Positions 45,038 to 54,305 of a DNA stretch of 64,000 bases are shown in pieces; position 1 is the stretch's first letter, and every line of letters starts with the position of its first letter. The stretch is from Bacillota bacterium. GTDB taxonomy: Bacteria > Bacillota > JADQBR01. The notes under the pieces are model-generated. The model was given only the letters and a program-made list of their open reading frames with translations, did no database searches and had not been told where the DNA came from. Made by a program: the position numbers and the translations under genes. The stretch covers positions 62,001 to 126,000 of the forward strand of contig JADQBR010000060.1 of the NCBI GenBank assembly GCA_016278515.1. The letters are read 5' to 3'.

Positions 45038-47158
45038 TTAATTACCCCCTTCTAGAACGCCTTTGCGATAGGCTTCATTCAGCATTAAGTAACTGGGAAC
45101 TGAATCCCCTCCACTTGTTTGTTTTAAAACCCTTTGTTTTTTATTAAGGACGGCCTGCCGTAAAAGTGGGATACGATCGTGCGGATATTCCTTGACCTCC
45201 AAGACACCCTCACTCACAGCGTTTTTAACTAACTCTTTCCCTCTATCTGTTCTTACAATTAGTGTATTCCAATTGTTGTCAAATTCCGTAGCGCCTACAG
45301 AAACATCCGCAAATTCTGATGTTGGGTCAAAGCATTGTTCGCAAGTTGGGCGAATGAAAGAACGTATTTCGTCTATCGGCCACTTATATTCCCCTTTATT
45401 GGTTTTGACCACCATTCCGTCGACTGGAATATCTAAACTTTGTATTTCCTCGTTGTTTGTCTTTTGTAATAAAAATTGATAAAAATCCGCTGTCAGTGAC
45501 CAAAAGCAAAACAATCCAATAGTTAAAGCAACCTTCTCCACCGGTAATTCTTCTCTCTTATCGGTCAGAGACTGCATTTTTTTTACTGCCAGTACTTGGC
45601 ATGGTCTGCCCACAACAGCCAAACGATTAAAACCCTCTTTGGCAGCCTGGTTAAGTAGTGATAAAGTTGGTGCAGCAGAATACTTCGACCCTGCGGCTGC
45701 TAAAAGGTCACCTCGGGTCCGAGCCAGTTTTGGTTCCGGCAACTTGCCAGGTTTTCCATCTGTTACAATCGCACCATCGATTTGACCTTTATTAATGGCG
45801 TAACCCAACAAGGCAGAAGTGACACCGGCATATTGCCCCTTTTCAGCAAACATCTTATCGGTCGCTCTTGCAAAGTAAAGATTTTCGAAATTACCCAGTG
45901 CATGGTCTTCTCTGCTTCTTCCAAAAATCTTTTGGTCCATTTGGGACCATGCTGTTTCCCCCCGGGGGCAAACAGCATAGCAATTGCCCTCGTCTAACTG
46001 GCATTGATGGATAAATGCGGATGATTCCTTGTAATTTTTAATGTAAGGACAAATACCCACGCACATCCCGCAGGAGGTACACCAACCAGGCGTCATAACT
46101 TCCTGCTGCAATCTTTTAGAAGATTGTTCGTGTTCCATAGAAATCCACTCCTTTTTTGATTGACCTGCTCTTTCAAAAACATCAGGCCAGCTAATTCCCA
46201 ACGGACAAGTGCGAGCACAATTACCGCAGTTGCTGCATTCCTCCATGCCGCTGCTGTCACCGGTTGCAAAATATGCTAATAAAGCACCTTTCCCGCCGAT
46301 CCTCGGGCTGCCGTAGCGGCCTTTGGACGTAGCGAACGCATGGCAATCGTTTAAACAAAGCCGACAATCCATACAGGCAAAAACCTCTGGAAGTCTACGA
46401 CGTAAGGCTTTCCGCCTGCCGTTATCAAGCAAAACCACATGGACTTCCCGGGGACCGTGCATACCCTTTACCAAGACACCTTCCACGTCACCGGTTTGAC
46501 TGGGCCCGGTATTAAACGACAAATAATTGCCAACCGATTTATGAAGACACTGGTCAGCTAAAAACCTACCAACTAGAAGGGCATCGTCCGTAGTTTCAAC
46601 AATTTTATCAATACCGGCAACTGCGATATGAACGTCAGCCAAGTTAGCAATGCCTCGCACATTTCCTTGAGTTTCAAAAAAGAACAGGGAACCCGTTTCG
46701 GCTACAATAGCGTTTATGCCGGTAATGCCACAACGGCAGTTGGTCATGATCCTGCGAATATCCTGCCGGACAAGGATAGACAAGTCTTTGATGGGCAGAC
46801 TGCCATATCTTTCATTCAGTATCTGGCTTGCTGCCGCCACGTCCCCTCTAAATCCTGAAATAGCGTTATTTCCCTCTAATTGTGCAATATATTCACTGAT
46901 CTCAGTTTCCCTGATATCACTAAGTACAGTGTTTATGTTAATCTCTGTTACTGTAGCTGAATGGGATTTTACAACCGATTCTGCACCTACAATACCCTGT
47001 ACTATGGAAGCAGCTTCCGTAGCACCATCCGCAATATGTACGCAGCAGCCCTTTTCTTTCAAACGATTGACCGCCAATTTCTCCAGTCTGCCAAATTCCC
47101 GCCACATTTCGTCATATCTTTCCCGGTAAGTCTCAACCAACTCTGAAGAATTTAGCAT
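45038..47158 (-). CDS. LUD - ferredoxin - FrhB fusion iron-sulfur protein
   Basis: 706 residues starting MLNSSELVETYRERYDEMW. Residues about 50-255 are a LUD domain as in LutB/LutC (VAETGSLFFFETQGNVRGIA, GPREVHVVLLDNGR). Two 4Fe-4S motifs follow (CMDCRLCLNDCH, CSNCGNCARTCP), then another (CTSCGMCVGICPY), then an FrhB/FdhB-type flavin-iron-sulfur domain to the end (YAGVTSALLGYAINKG, VVGRPCQVLAVKKM, FIRPTCEQCFDPTSEFADVSVG). The FrhB part is found in F420- or ferredoxin-linked enzymes. The fusion would link a LUD-type 2-hydroxy-acid module to ferredoxin or flavin. GGAGG precedes the ATG at 47158. Confidence 0.88.
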   Translation of the reverse strand: MLNSSELVETYRERYDEMWREFGRLEKLAVNRLKEKGCCVHIADGATEAASIVQGIVGAESVVKSHSATVTEININTVLSDIRETEISEYIAQLEGNNAISGFRGDVAAASQILNERYGSLPIKDLSILVRQDIRRIMTNCRCGITGINAIVAETGSLFFFETQGNVRGIANLADVHIAVAGIDKIVETTDDALLVGRFLADQCLHKSVGNYLSFNTGPSQTGDVEGVLVKGMHGPREVHVVLLDNGRRKALRRRLPEVFACMDCRLCLNDCHAFATSKGRYGSPRIGGKGALLAYFATGDSSGMEECSNCGNCARTCPLGISWPDVFERAGQSKKEWISMEHEQSSKRLQQEVMTPGWCTSCGMCVGICPYIKNYKESSAFIHQCQLDEGNCYAVCPRGETAWSQMDQKIFGRSREDHALGNFENLYFARATDKMFAEKGQYAGVTSALLGYAINKGQIDGAIVTDGKPGKLPEPKLARTRGDLLAAAGSKYSAAPTLSLLNQAAKEGFNRLAVVGRPCQVLAVKKMQSLTDKREELPVEKVALTIGLFCFWSLTADFYQFLLQKTNNEEIQSLDIPVDGMVVKTNKGEYKWPIDEIRSFIRPTCEQCFDPTSEFADVSVGATEFDNNWNTLIVRTDRGKELVKNAVSEGVLEVKEYPHDRIPLLRQAVLNKKQRVLKQTSGGDSVPSYLMLNEAYRKGVLEGGN

Positions 47159-47159
47159 C

Positions 47160-49286
47160 CTACATCTCCTCCCGTTCCATATCAAAGGATCTAAGTAACA
47201 GCTCCGACAAATGCACTACTTGCTGCTTGGCACCCACTCGATGCAACCCATCACTGAGCTGCAGACGGCAACCTGGACAACTAGTCACTACCATGTCAGC
47301 ATCGGTTTCCTGCAGTTGAGCCATTTTTCTTTCTGCTATTTGACCGGATAGACGGTGAAACTGAAGATTAAAAGTACCTCCAAAACCACAACATGTATCT
47401 TCAGCTACTTCCTTAACAGTCAAACTCGGTATCTGTTGCAGTACCTTTCTGTCCTGATGACCCGAAACACCTTGTTTTAAGTGACAGGGACTATGATAGG
47501 TCACAGTCTCCCTCAGTGCCCGCCTAGGTAGAAGCTGCTGATATTTCAACAAGAAACTCGAAAGATCATAGGTTTTTTCTAAAAGTCCATCCGCAATAGT
47601 CCGCCAATATGGATCATCTTGGAATAGACTTGGGTAGCCCTCAAATCCTTTACCGCAACTGGCACAATCATAAATTACCGCATCCACCTGCACCTCATTA
47701 AAGGCCTGCAGGTTATTCCGAGCTAATTTTTCAGCAGTCCGAAAGTCTCCATTAGCCTGCAAAGGTAAGCCGCAGCAGTTTTGCGTTTTAGGGATCAAAA
47801 CGTCTATCTCCTGAAAATTTAACAACACAACGGTAGCCATGGCCGTTTCTGCATAGGTTAGATTGTTTAAACAACCTACAAAGTATCCTACCTGCATGCG
47901 TTTCTGCCCAATAGCCGGTACTCTGTCCGCCGCTTGTTCCAAGAAGGGCTTTTTATTCAATAGTGGTACTTTTCGGGATGTTATGTTTCGGATTTTTGGT
48001 TGGAGACAGTCGCCATTGCGGCTCAGGAAAATTGGTGCCATGGAAAGCGCCAGTTTTTGCAACGGCTGCTTCGTCAAAAAACCCTTTAAAATTAGTGACT
48101 TTTTCCAGCCCAGGCCCTGATCCGCCACTACTTTCTTCCGCAAATCTTTTATTAGATCATCTGTGGGTATAGCATTAGGGCAGACAGTTTTACAACGGCC
48201 GCAGCCCATACAAAGTTCCAAGCCTCCTTTCACGGCTTCTGCCAAGCCATATCTGATATAGGAATGAAGAACTCCAATACCGCCAAAGAAGTTAGTGCCG
48301 AAGTTCTCACCAATTTCCGCAAATACGGGGCAGACTCTGAGACAGTGACCACAATTGATACAAGCCAAGGCATGGGCCACCGATTCACCCAATATTTCCC
48401 ACCGCCCCTGCTCCAGAAGTACTACATGCACTTCCTCCGGTCCTTGACCTTGTAGCAGTTCGTCTAACAAAACATTCTTATTGCCTGACGGTCCGCTAAC
48501 GACAGAAACGTATGCCCCAATATCCTGACCAGTGCCAAAAGCGGCAGCAGTCTTGACCACATGCAGCGCATCCTCTAAAGTAGCGACCATTTTTTCCACC
48601 CCAGCCACTACCACATGCTTTCGGGGCATGTTGGTCACAGCGCGGATGTTGCCTTCATTTTCAGTCAAGACGATAGAGCCGGTATCTGCTGAGATGGCAT
48701 TAGCACCCGTAAGACCCACCGGTGCACTTATTAAATATTCTCTCAAACTTTCCCGTGCTTTCATCACGATCGCTTCGTGGTGCGGCGGAATTTCTTCCTG
48801 TAAATTGTCACTAAAGATTTGTGCTACTCTTTCAATCGGAACATGGACAGCCGGCCCTAACGGGTGCGCTGCCGGAATATTACCCAGCTGGCAAATGCGA
48901 TCACCTAAATCAGTTTCGATCACCTCAACATTTCGTTCTGCCAACTTATTAATGAGTCCTATTTCTTTAACAGCATTACTTTTGGATTTTACAACAGGTC
49001 CAGTATCTATTACAGATAGCAGATAATCCATTGCCTCCTGATTAGTAGCAGCCCGAAACACTTTTATGCCGTTAGCCCGCATGTTTGCCACCGCTTGTTC
49101 TACTAAATCAGATAGATTATTGCGGGAGGCGGTCTTAATCTCTTGCAGATGGAGTGCCAACTCCGGTTGTTCTTGCAATACTTTTTCTATTTGCGGCCTG
49201 CGCCGAGCAAAAATTTTATGGCGAATGTCCGCTGTTACGGGGTCCGCAAGCCCTTGGTTTACCTTAAATTGAATATTGCGACCCAT
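47160..49286 (-). CDS. LutB-LutA-type fusion: LUD, 4Fe-4S and two CCG domains
   Basis: 708 residues: a LUD domain (about 75-310, LTGANAISADTGSIVLTENE, EEVHVVLLEQGR), a ferredoxin part with CINCGHCLRVCP and CMGCGRCKTVCP, then two CCG repeats (YFVGCLNN...NCCGLPLQANGD and YHSPCHLKQG...DTCCGFGGTFNLQ) as in LutA, GlcF and HdrD. In lactate- or glycolate-type oxidation complexes such modules are separate genes. Its membrane or quinone link is unknown; no membrane helix is seen. The ATG at 49286 follows AAGGTG. It overlaps nothing but is spaced one base from the next gene. Confidence 0.88.
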   Translation of the reverse strand: MGRNIQFKVNQGLADPVTADIRHKIFARRRPQIEKVLQEQPELALHLQEIKTASRNNLSDLVEQAVANMRANGIKVFRAATNQEAMDYLLSVIDTGPVVKSKSNAVKEIGLINKLAERNVEVIETDLGDRICQLGNIPAAHPLGPAVHVPIERVAQIFSDNLQEEIPPHHEAIVMKARESLREYLISAPVGLTGANAISADTGSIVLTENEGNIRAVTNMPRKHVVVAGVEKMVATLEDALHVVKTAAAFGTGQDIGAYVSVVSGPSGNKNVLLDELLQGQGPEEVHVVLLEQGRWEILGESVAHALACINCGHCLRVCPVFAEIGENFGTNFFGGIGVLHSYIRYGLAEAVKGGLELCMGCGRCKTVCPNAIPTDDLIKDLRKKVVADQGLGWKKSLILKGFLTKQPLQKLALSMAPIFLSRNGDCLQPKIRNITSRKVPLLNKKPFLEQAADRVPAIGQKRMQVGYFVGCLNNLTYAETAMATVVLLNFQEIDVLIPKTQNCCGLPLQANGDFRTAEKLARNNLQAFNEVQVDAVIYDCASCGKGFEGYPSLFQDDPYWRTIADGLLEKTYDLSSFLLKYQQLLPRRALRETVTYHSPCHLKQGVSGHQDRKVLQQIPSLTVKEVAEDTCCGFGGTFNLQFHRLSGQIAERKMAQLQETDADMVVTSCPGCRLQLSDGLHRVGAKQQVVHLSELLLRSFDMEREEM

Positions 49287-49300
49287 ACTATTCACCTTCT

Positions 49301-50251
49301 TTAGAGACAGTTATTGGCAGCCAATACGACATTAGCTTGGGAGACTATTCTGTCTATGACCTCTTGCACCGTCGGGATATCGTGAATATTTCCTGAACCT
49401 TGGCCCATAGTTAGCACACCTTTATCTAGTAATCCTTGTGCCATAACTTGTATATAAGCTTCGCCGCCAATCACCTCTTTTAGTTCTTCAAAGGAAGCGC
49501 CTTCAATTTCTTTAGCTAAAACCCATTGACTGAGCGGTGTTTTAAGCACTCGTCTGGCATTTCTAAAGGATCTTTCTATCATAATCGTATCGTTCTCATT
49601 TGCCTGGATGATTGCTGATTTTACATTTTCGTGGGCCGGCGACTCTTTGGTAACCAAAAACCTAGTTCCCATCTGAACACCATGAGCACCTAAACACAAT
49701 GCAGATGCTAATCCCCTGCCATCGGTAATGCTGCCTGCGGCTATCACGGGGATTTTCAAAGTATCCACTGCTTTAGGAATTAGAGAGGTAAGACTAACAT
49801 CATCCATTCCGGGGTGTCCGCCCCCTTCGCAACCCACCACGACCACGGCATCCGCGCCAAGCTCTTGAGCCTTTAAACCGTGACGCACCGCAGTGACCAC
49901 GTGGACAAAAATTATACCGTTATCTTTGAGCATGGGAACGAATTTTTCCGGATTACGTCCAGACGTAATGATTATTTTTATTTTTTCTTCCACGCATGCC
50001 GCAAAAAACTCGTCCATAGGCCGTCGCGTACCCAAAGTAATATTGACCCCGAAAGGCTTTTGCGTAAGCTGCCTTGTTGCGGCAATCTCTGCCTTCAATG
50101 CAGCCCCATCTTTATAAGTACCGGCAGTAATCAGCCCTAAACCACCCGCTTCCGAGACCGCAGCAGCCAATTGCGCTGTTCCTGCCCACTGCAAACCGCC
50201 TAAAACTATGGGATACTGAATATCAAATAAGTTCGTTAACTTATTATTAAT
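49301..50251 (-). CDS. FabK/nitronate-monooxygenase-like flavoprotein, start codon unclear
   Basis: About 316 residues of the NMO/FabK TIM-barrel flavoenzymes: PIVLGGLQWAGTAQLAAAVS, EAGGLGLITAG, VVVGCEGGGHPGMDD, PVIAAGSITDGRGLASAL and LGAHGVQMGTRFLVTKES. The conserved N-terminus (NKLTNLFDIQYPIVLGG) is in frame only back to TGA at 50258-50260, with no ATG or GTG. ATT at 50249-50251 (after GGTGA) or TTG at 50194 are the only starts seen. Removing one A from the run after GTG at 50262-50264 would give a normal start (MKQINNKLTNLF...). Substrate unknown; reduction of an enoyl-CoA or nitroalkane oxidation are family options. Confidence 0.75.
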   Translation of the reverse strand: MNNKLTNLFDIQYPIVLGGLQWAGTAQLAAAVSEAGGLGLITAGTYKDGAALKAEIAATRQLTQKPFGVNITLGTRRPMDEFFAACVEEKIKIIITSGRNPEKFVPMLKDNGIIFVHVVTAVRHGLKAQELGADAVVVVGCEGGGHPGMDDVSLTSLIPKAVDTLKIPVIAAGSITDGRGLASALCLGAHGVQMGTRFLVTKESPAHENVKSAIIQANENDTIMIERSFRNARRVLKTPLSQWVLAKEIEGASFEELKEVIGGEAYIQVMAQGLLDKGVLTMGQGSGNIHDIPTVQEVIDRIVSQANVVLAANNCL

Positions 50252-50279
50252 TTGTTTTCACCACTTTTCTTTAGAATGG

Positions 50280-51032
50280 CTAAGAGGCGGTACTGCCGCC
50301 GTCCACAAAAATAGTCTGCCCTGTCATAAAATCAGAATAATGGGAGGAAAGTAACAACAACGCCCCATCAATGTCTCTTTCAGTTCCTAAACGTCTCATA
50401 GGCACTCTGTTCAAAATTACATCACGCTTCTTGCTAATGAAGTCTTTTGTCATCGGTGTTTCAATATAACTGGGTGCGATTGCGTTAACCTGCACATTAG
50501 CATCCACCCATTCCAGCGCCATCACCTTGGTTAGTTGAATTACCGCTCCTTTGGAACTACAGTATGCGCCCAAAGACGGCCGTCCTTTAATACCAGCCAC
50601 CGAAGCAATATTAATTATCTTACCGGACTTTTGTTTAACCATAACTGCCCCTACTGCCTGACCCACCAAAAATACACCTTTTAAATTGGTATTGATGACC
50701 TTATCCCATTCGTTCTCTTCAAGATCCAGTAAAGGCTTGCGAACATTCATCCCGGCGTTGCTGACCAAAATATCGACTCGTCCAAACTTATTCAAGACTT
50801 GATCCACCACATTTTGCACCTGAGATTTTTTAGTTACATCAGCAGCGCATGCCAGAGAAGTTACTCCGAAACCTTTGATTTCATCAGCGACTTGCTGCAC
50901 CTCATCAAGATTGCGGCTCACGATTACTGTATTGCAGCCGAAACGGCCTAATGATTGTGCCATACCTTTACCGATTCCTTTACTACCACCAGTTACTAAC
51001 GCCACTTTTCCTTTTAATAAATCACAATGCAT
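50280..51032 (-). CDS. SDR-family dehydrogenase (FabG-like)
   Basis: 250 residues of classical short-chain dehydrogenase: TGGSKGIGKGMAQ (cofactor glycine motif), NAGMNV, the Ser in INIASVAG and the catalytic Y-x3-K in GAYCSSKGAV with Tyr and Lys present as YCSSK. It probably oxidises a 3-hydroxyacyl-CoA or reduces a 3-ketoacyl thioester with NAD(P)H. AGAGGTG precedes the ATG. It lies among acyl-CoA genes, consistent with beta-oxidation. Confidence 0.9.
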   Translation of the reverse strand: MHCDLLKGKVALVTGGSKGIGKGMAQSLGRFGCNTVIVSRNLDEVQQVADEIKGFGVTSLACAADVTKKSQVQNVVDQVLNKFGRVDILVSNAGMNVRKPLLDLEENEWDKVINTNLKGVFLVGQAVGAVMVKQKSGKIINIASVAGIKGRPSLGAYCSSKGAVIQLTKVMALEWVDANVQVNAIAPSYIETPMTKDFISKKRDVILNRVPMRRLGTERDIDGALLLLSSHYSDFMTGQTIFVDGGSTAS

Positions 51033-51169
51033 TTCTTAACACCTCTTTATATGCAAAATTTATTCCAATAACTATTCAGTGCTCCCCCCATTAATTATCG
51101 CGTGGATTTTACTGGTGTTTACCCTGAGTACCACATTAGTATGCGAACAGCAGAAGTGAATAAGTTATA

Positions 51170-51991
51170 TTATGTTTTTGTTAAAACTAGCATAGTACGA
51201 GCTTCTGCCGGCGTAGCAACCGGACGCCCGTAAAGATTAGCCAGGTTAACCACACGCTCTACTAATTGGGCATTAGACTTAGCCAGTTCTCCTTTGCTGT
51301 AGTAAATGTTATCCTCTAGACCCGTCCGGACATGGCCTCCCATCGCCATGGCAACGGTATTCATGGCCATCTGCCCGCGTCCGCCTACACCTATGGCGGA
51401 CCATGTGCTTCCTTGCGGAATGGTTTCCTCCATATGCACCAACCATTTGACCTCCGCCGGCAGTCCTCCTTTAACGCCTAGTACAAATTGAAAATGAAGC
51501 GGTGGAATTAACAGTCCTTCCTGCATTAATCTCATAGCGTTGTAAATCATACCAATGTCAAACACTTCCAGTTCGGGTTTGACGCTATAATCCAAGCATT
51601 TCTTAGCTAATTTTTTAAGAAAACCCGGTGGGTTAGCAAAAACCCGGTCCGCGAAATTCATCGTACCAGCATCAAAAGAAACGAGATCAGGCTGCAATTC
51701 TATTGGACCTAACCTCTCTGTTTCTGTCAAATCGCTGCCGCTGGTAGTAAGACAAACAATTAGGTCCGTTTTCGCCTTGATGCCCTCGTAAATTTCCCGA
51801 TAAACGTTTAGGTCCCCGGTTTGGACAGCGTTATTGTCCCGGGCATGAATGTGAACCGCCGCTGCTCCAGCCTGCCAGCAATCCACAGCCGCATCAATAA
51901 TTTCCTGAGGAAGTATGGGAACATACGGGGTATCTTCCTTAGTAATACGTGCTCCAGTCAAAGCAGCACTAATAATAACTTTATCAGACAA
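51170..51991 (-). CDS. Beta-keto acid cleavage enzyme (BKACE family)
   Basis: 273 residues if started at TTG 51991 (LSDKVIISAALTGAR read as MSDKV...), six bases after AGAGGTG; the longer GTG/ATG frame would overlap that site. Family motifs are HIHARDNN with the two metal His, CLTTSGSDLTETERLG, SFDAGTMNFADRVF and PELEVFDIGMIYNA. BKACEs exchange a beta-keto acid with acetyl-CoA to give acetoacetate and a new acyl-CoA. The 3-keto-5-aminohexanoate cleavage enzyme of lysine fermentation is one member, but the other lysine genes are absent here, so another keto acid is likely. Confidence 0.92.
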   Translation of the reverse strand: MSDKVIISAALTGARITKEDTPYVPILPQEIIDAAVDCWQAGAAAVHIHARDNNAVQTGDLNVYREIYEGIKAKTDLIVCLTTSGSDLTETERLGPIELQPDLVSFDAGTMNFADRVFANPPGFLKKLAKKCLDYSVKPELEVFDIGMIYNAMRLMQEGLLIPPLHFQFVLGVKGGLPAEVKWLVHMEETIPQGSTWSAIGVGGRGQMAMNTVAMAMGGHVRTGLEDNIYYSKGELAKSNAQLVERVVNLANLYGRPVATPAEARTMLVLTKT

Positions 51992-52003
51992 ACCCATCAC
52001 CTC

Positions 52004-52777
52004 TTAATTAAATTTAGCCGGGCGTTTCTCAAAGAATGCTTTAACCCCTTCTTCATGATCCTCTGTAGCGACACATAACCCCTGAAAACCAGCTTCCCTC
52101 TCCAATGCTGCCATTAGGGTATCTTCTTGAGCTCGGTTAATCAAAACTTTACTTAAACCAATAGCAACTGACGGCCCTTCTGCCAATTCTTCCGCCATAC
52201 CTTTTACTTCTCCAGCCAATTGCTCCGGTGGGACGATCTTATTAACCAGTCCCCAATTCAAAGCTTCCTGCGCAGATAACGTCCGCCTTAAAAGTACCAT
52301 TTCTTTAGCTCTTAGAGCACCGACCAGCTTAGGAAGCAAATAGGTGCCGCCGCCATCCGGTACCAGACCTATTTTGTTAAACGGAACACCAAATTTAGCC
52401 TGAGGAACGGCCACTACTAGATCACAAGCCACCGCTAAGATACATCCTACGCCTACTGCGTATCCGTTAACAGCTGCAATCACTGGTTTTTCCATAGTCC
52501 ATATTTGATTTACCAACGGATTAATTCCTTTTATCATTCTCTCTCTTCGCATATAGGGTTCGTTGATACGTCCCATATTACTGATGTCTCCCCCAGCGGA
52601 AAAAGCGCGTCCTGACCCAGTAAGTACCACAACTTTTACTTCAGAATTATCTGCAGCACTGGCTAAAGCCTCGGTCAGTTCCGTCTTCAGTTGGTCACTT
52701 AGGGCATTTAAATTTTCGGGGCTGTCCATGGTAATGGTAGCCACTCTACTTTCAATTATAGTTGTTACTAAAGACAA
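52004..52777 (-). CDS. Enoyl-CoA hydratase/isomerase family protein (first)
   Basis: About 257 residues of the crotonase fold. The oxyanion segments GSGRAFSAGGDISNMG and AAVNGYAVGVGCILAVACDL are seen, with VPDGGGTYLLPKLVG following. TTG at 52777 is the likely start, six bases after GGAGGTG. It hydrates or isomerises an enoyl-CoA. It differs enough from the second crotonase (59687-60466) to have another substrate. Confidence 0.9.
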   Translation of the reverse strand: MSLVTTIIESRVATITMDSPENLNALSDQLKTELTEALASAADNSEVKVVVLTGSGRAFSAGGDISNMGRINEPYMRRERMIKGINPLVNQIWTMEKPVIAAVNGYAVGVGCILAVACDLVVAVPQAKFGVPFNKIGLVPDGGGTYLLPKLVGALRAKEMVLLRRTLSAQEALNWGLVNKIVPPEQLAGEVKGMAEELAEGPSVAIGLSKVLINRAQEDTLMAALEREAGFQGLCVATEDHEEGVKAFFEKRPAKFN

Positions 52778-52819
52778 TTCACTCACCTCCAAATTAGTAT
52801 AAATATAACAAGAAACTCT

Positions 52820-54247
52820 CTAAAAAAAGTATTTGTTAAATATAGCGATTAACCCCCATATCAGTGGTAACATCATTAAAGCATAGACATAGTTTTTTCT
52901 GATTGCTATTTCTAATGGTGATTTGTCCAGCATCCCGGCCATCATTAGATTAAGTGCAGCAAAAGGTGAAATTACAATCCCCACTCCCCACCCCACTATT
53001 AAGCCTAATGCCAACAACATAGGATCCCACTGCACTGTAAACAGCGGTAGACTAGATACCATAGCGGTTATAGTGATAATTGGATTGAGCCCAATTATAA
53101 ATAACGCCGTAATACACAAAGAAATAGCCATCATTGAGACAAAAGGATCCTGGCCTGCAACCTTTTCCAGAGCAGTCACGAAATAATTGCCTAAATAAGA
53201 TACAGTCAGTGCAGCACCAAATATTCCAGCGCCGGTAAATAGCACTACCTCATTGGCGTGCCGTGGCAATTCCTGTTGACAATAGTCTGTAATGATCTCT
53301 GGCAAAGCGGATAATTTATGCAGATATCCCAGCCAAATAAGCGGAAAAATCAAGGAAGCAGTTGGTACCAATACCAATATCTCTATCTTGTACCATGTTT
53401 CTAGCAAAACAATTACTACAAGCAGTAACAATCCGAAGGCCATCAGTTCCAATAATTTGCGGTAATCTACTGAATATTTCTCTTCCTTGGCAGCATTTTC
53501 CTCATGCATCACCTGAGGAACTTTGTATATCCATTTATGGATTACATCCAATGCGAATCCCAGAGCTAAAACGGAAATACTTATCAGCACGCCATAGGGA
53601 AAGAGATCAATCCAGTGGACACCGGTCATACTCAGTACTAAGCCAACAGAAAAAAAGTTGGGAGACCAAAAAATGCATGCCGTAAATCCTCTAATTGACG
53701 CAAGAGCAATTAATTCTTGGCGTTCCTTCCCTCCTTTACCGCCCAATAGTTGATTGACTATATGAATAGCCGCCAAATTAAAAACCGCGCCTGTTAAAAA
53801 GGTAAAAATCATGACAAAACCATACACCTGAAAGTTCTTTTTAACATTACGCCGAAACAGTCCCTCCACAGAAGCCAGGTAATTGCCGTACCGTAAAGGA
53901 ACACTTAAAAATGGTAGCGTAACAAACAAAACTATTAAATCCATGTTTGCAGCGATGCCGTGGCTCCAATCAGAAACTTGAGCTTTGGATAAAATAAGAA
54001 TTAGGCTGGCAAGGCCGATTAGAGAGAAACCCACGATTTTGGATATTCCGTGGGCTGCCGGTGCACTTAATACTAATAAGGCCGCCATGATAACAGTGGC
54101 ACTAACCATCAAAAAGTTTGCGTGCAGAAAAGAACCACTTAAAAAAAAGAAGGGTAGAACCCCGGTTAATGCAATCCGTATCGAATAGGCTGCGTTGCGC
54201 CTGCCTTGTTGAAATGTCTGGGTAGTCTCTATTTCCTGTGTTCCCAA
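52820..54247 (-). CDS. Putative 12-helix carboxylate-type transporter
   Basis: 475 residues with about 12 hydrophobic helices and a TTG start after GAAGTGG. Segments such as LFVTLPFLSVPLRYGNYL, SPNFFSVGLVLSMTGV and LNPIITITAMVSSLPLF have the feel of ion-transporter-superfamily carriers (CitT, DASS or TRAP-M like). I cannot fix the family. Its place between TRAP genes and acyl-CoA genes suggests uptake or export of an organic acid. Confidence 0.7.
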   Translation of the reverse strand: MGTQEIETTQTFQQGRRNAAYSIRIALTGVLPFFFLSGSFLHANFLMVSATVIMAALLVLSAPAAHGISKIVGFSLIGLASLILILSKAQVSDWSHGIAANMDLIVLFVTLPFLSVPLRYGNYLASVEGLFRRNVKKNFQVYGFVMIFTFLTGAVFNLAAIHIVNQLLGGKGGKERQELIALASIRGFTACIFWSPNFFSVGLVLSMTGVHWIDLFPYGVLISISVLALGFALDVIHKWIYKVPQVMHEENAAKEEKYSVDYRKLLELMAFGLLLLVVIVLLETWYKIEILVLVPTASLIFPLIWLGYLHKLSALPEIITDYCQQELPRHANEVVLFTGAGIFGAALTVSYLGNYFVTALEKVAGQDPFVSMMAISLCITALFIIGLNPIITITAMVSSLPLFTVQWDPMLLALGLIVGWGVGIVISPFAALNLMMAGMLDKSPLEIAIRKNYVYALMMLPLIWGLIAIFNKYFF

Positions 54248-54305
54248 AATGAATCCACTTCCCTTTTACAAATTCCTGGGCCTAAACGTATTGGATAAGC
54301 TCATG

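Noticed and set aside
51170-51991. Lysine fermentation pathway
   Set aside because: BKACE alone is present; no lysine aminomutases, kdd or kal genes are in the window.
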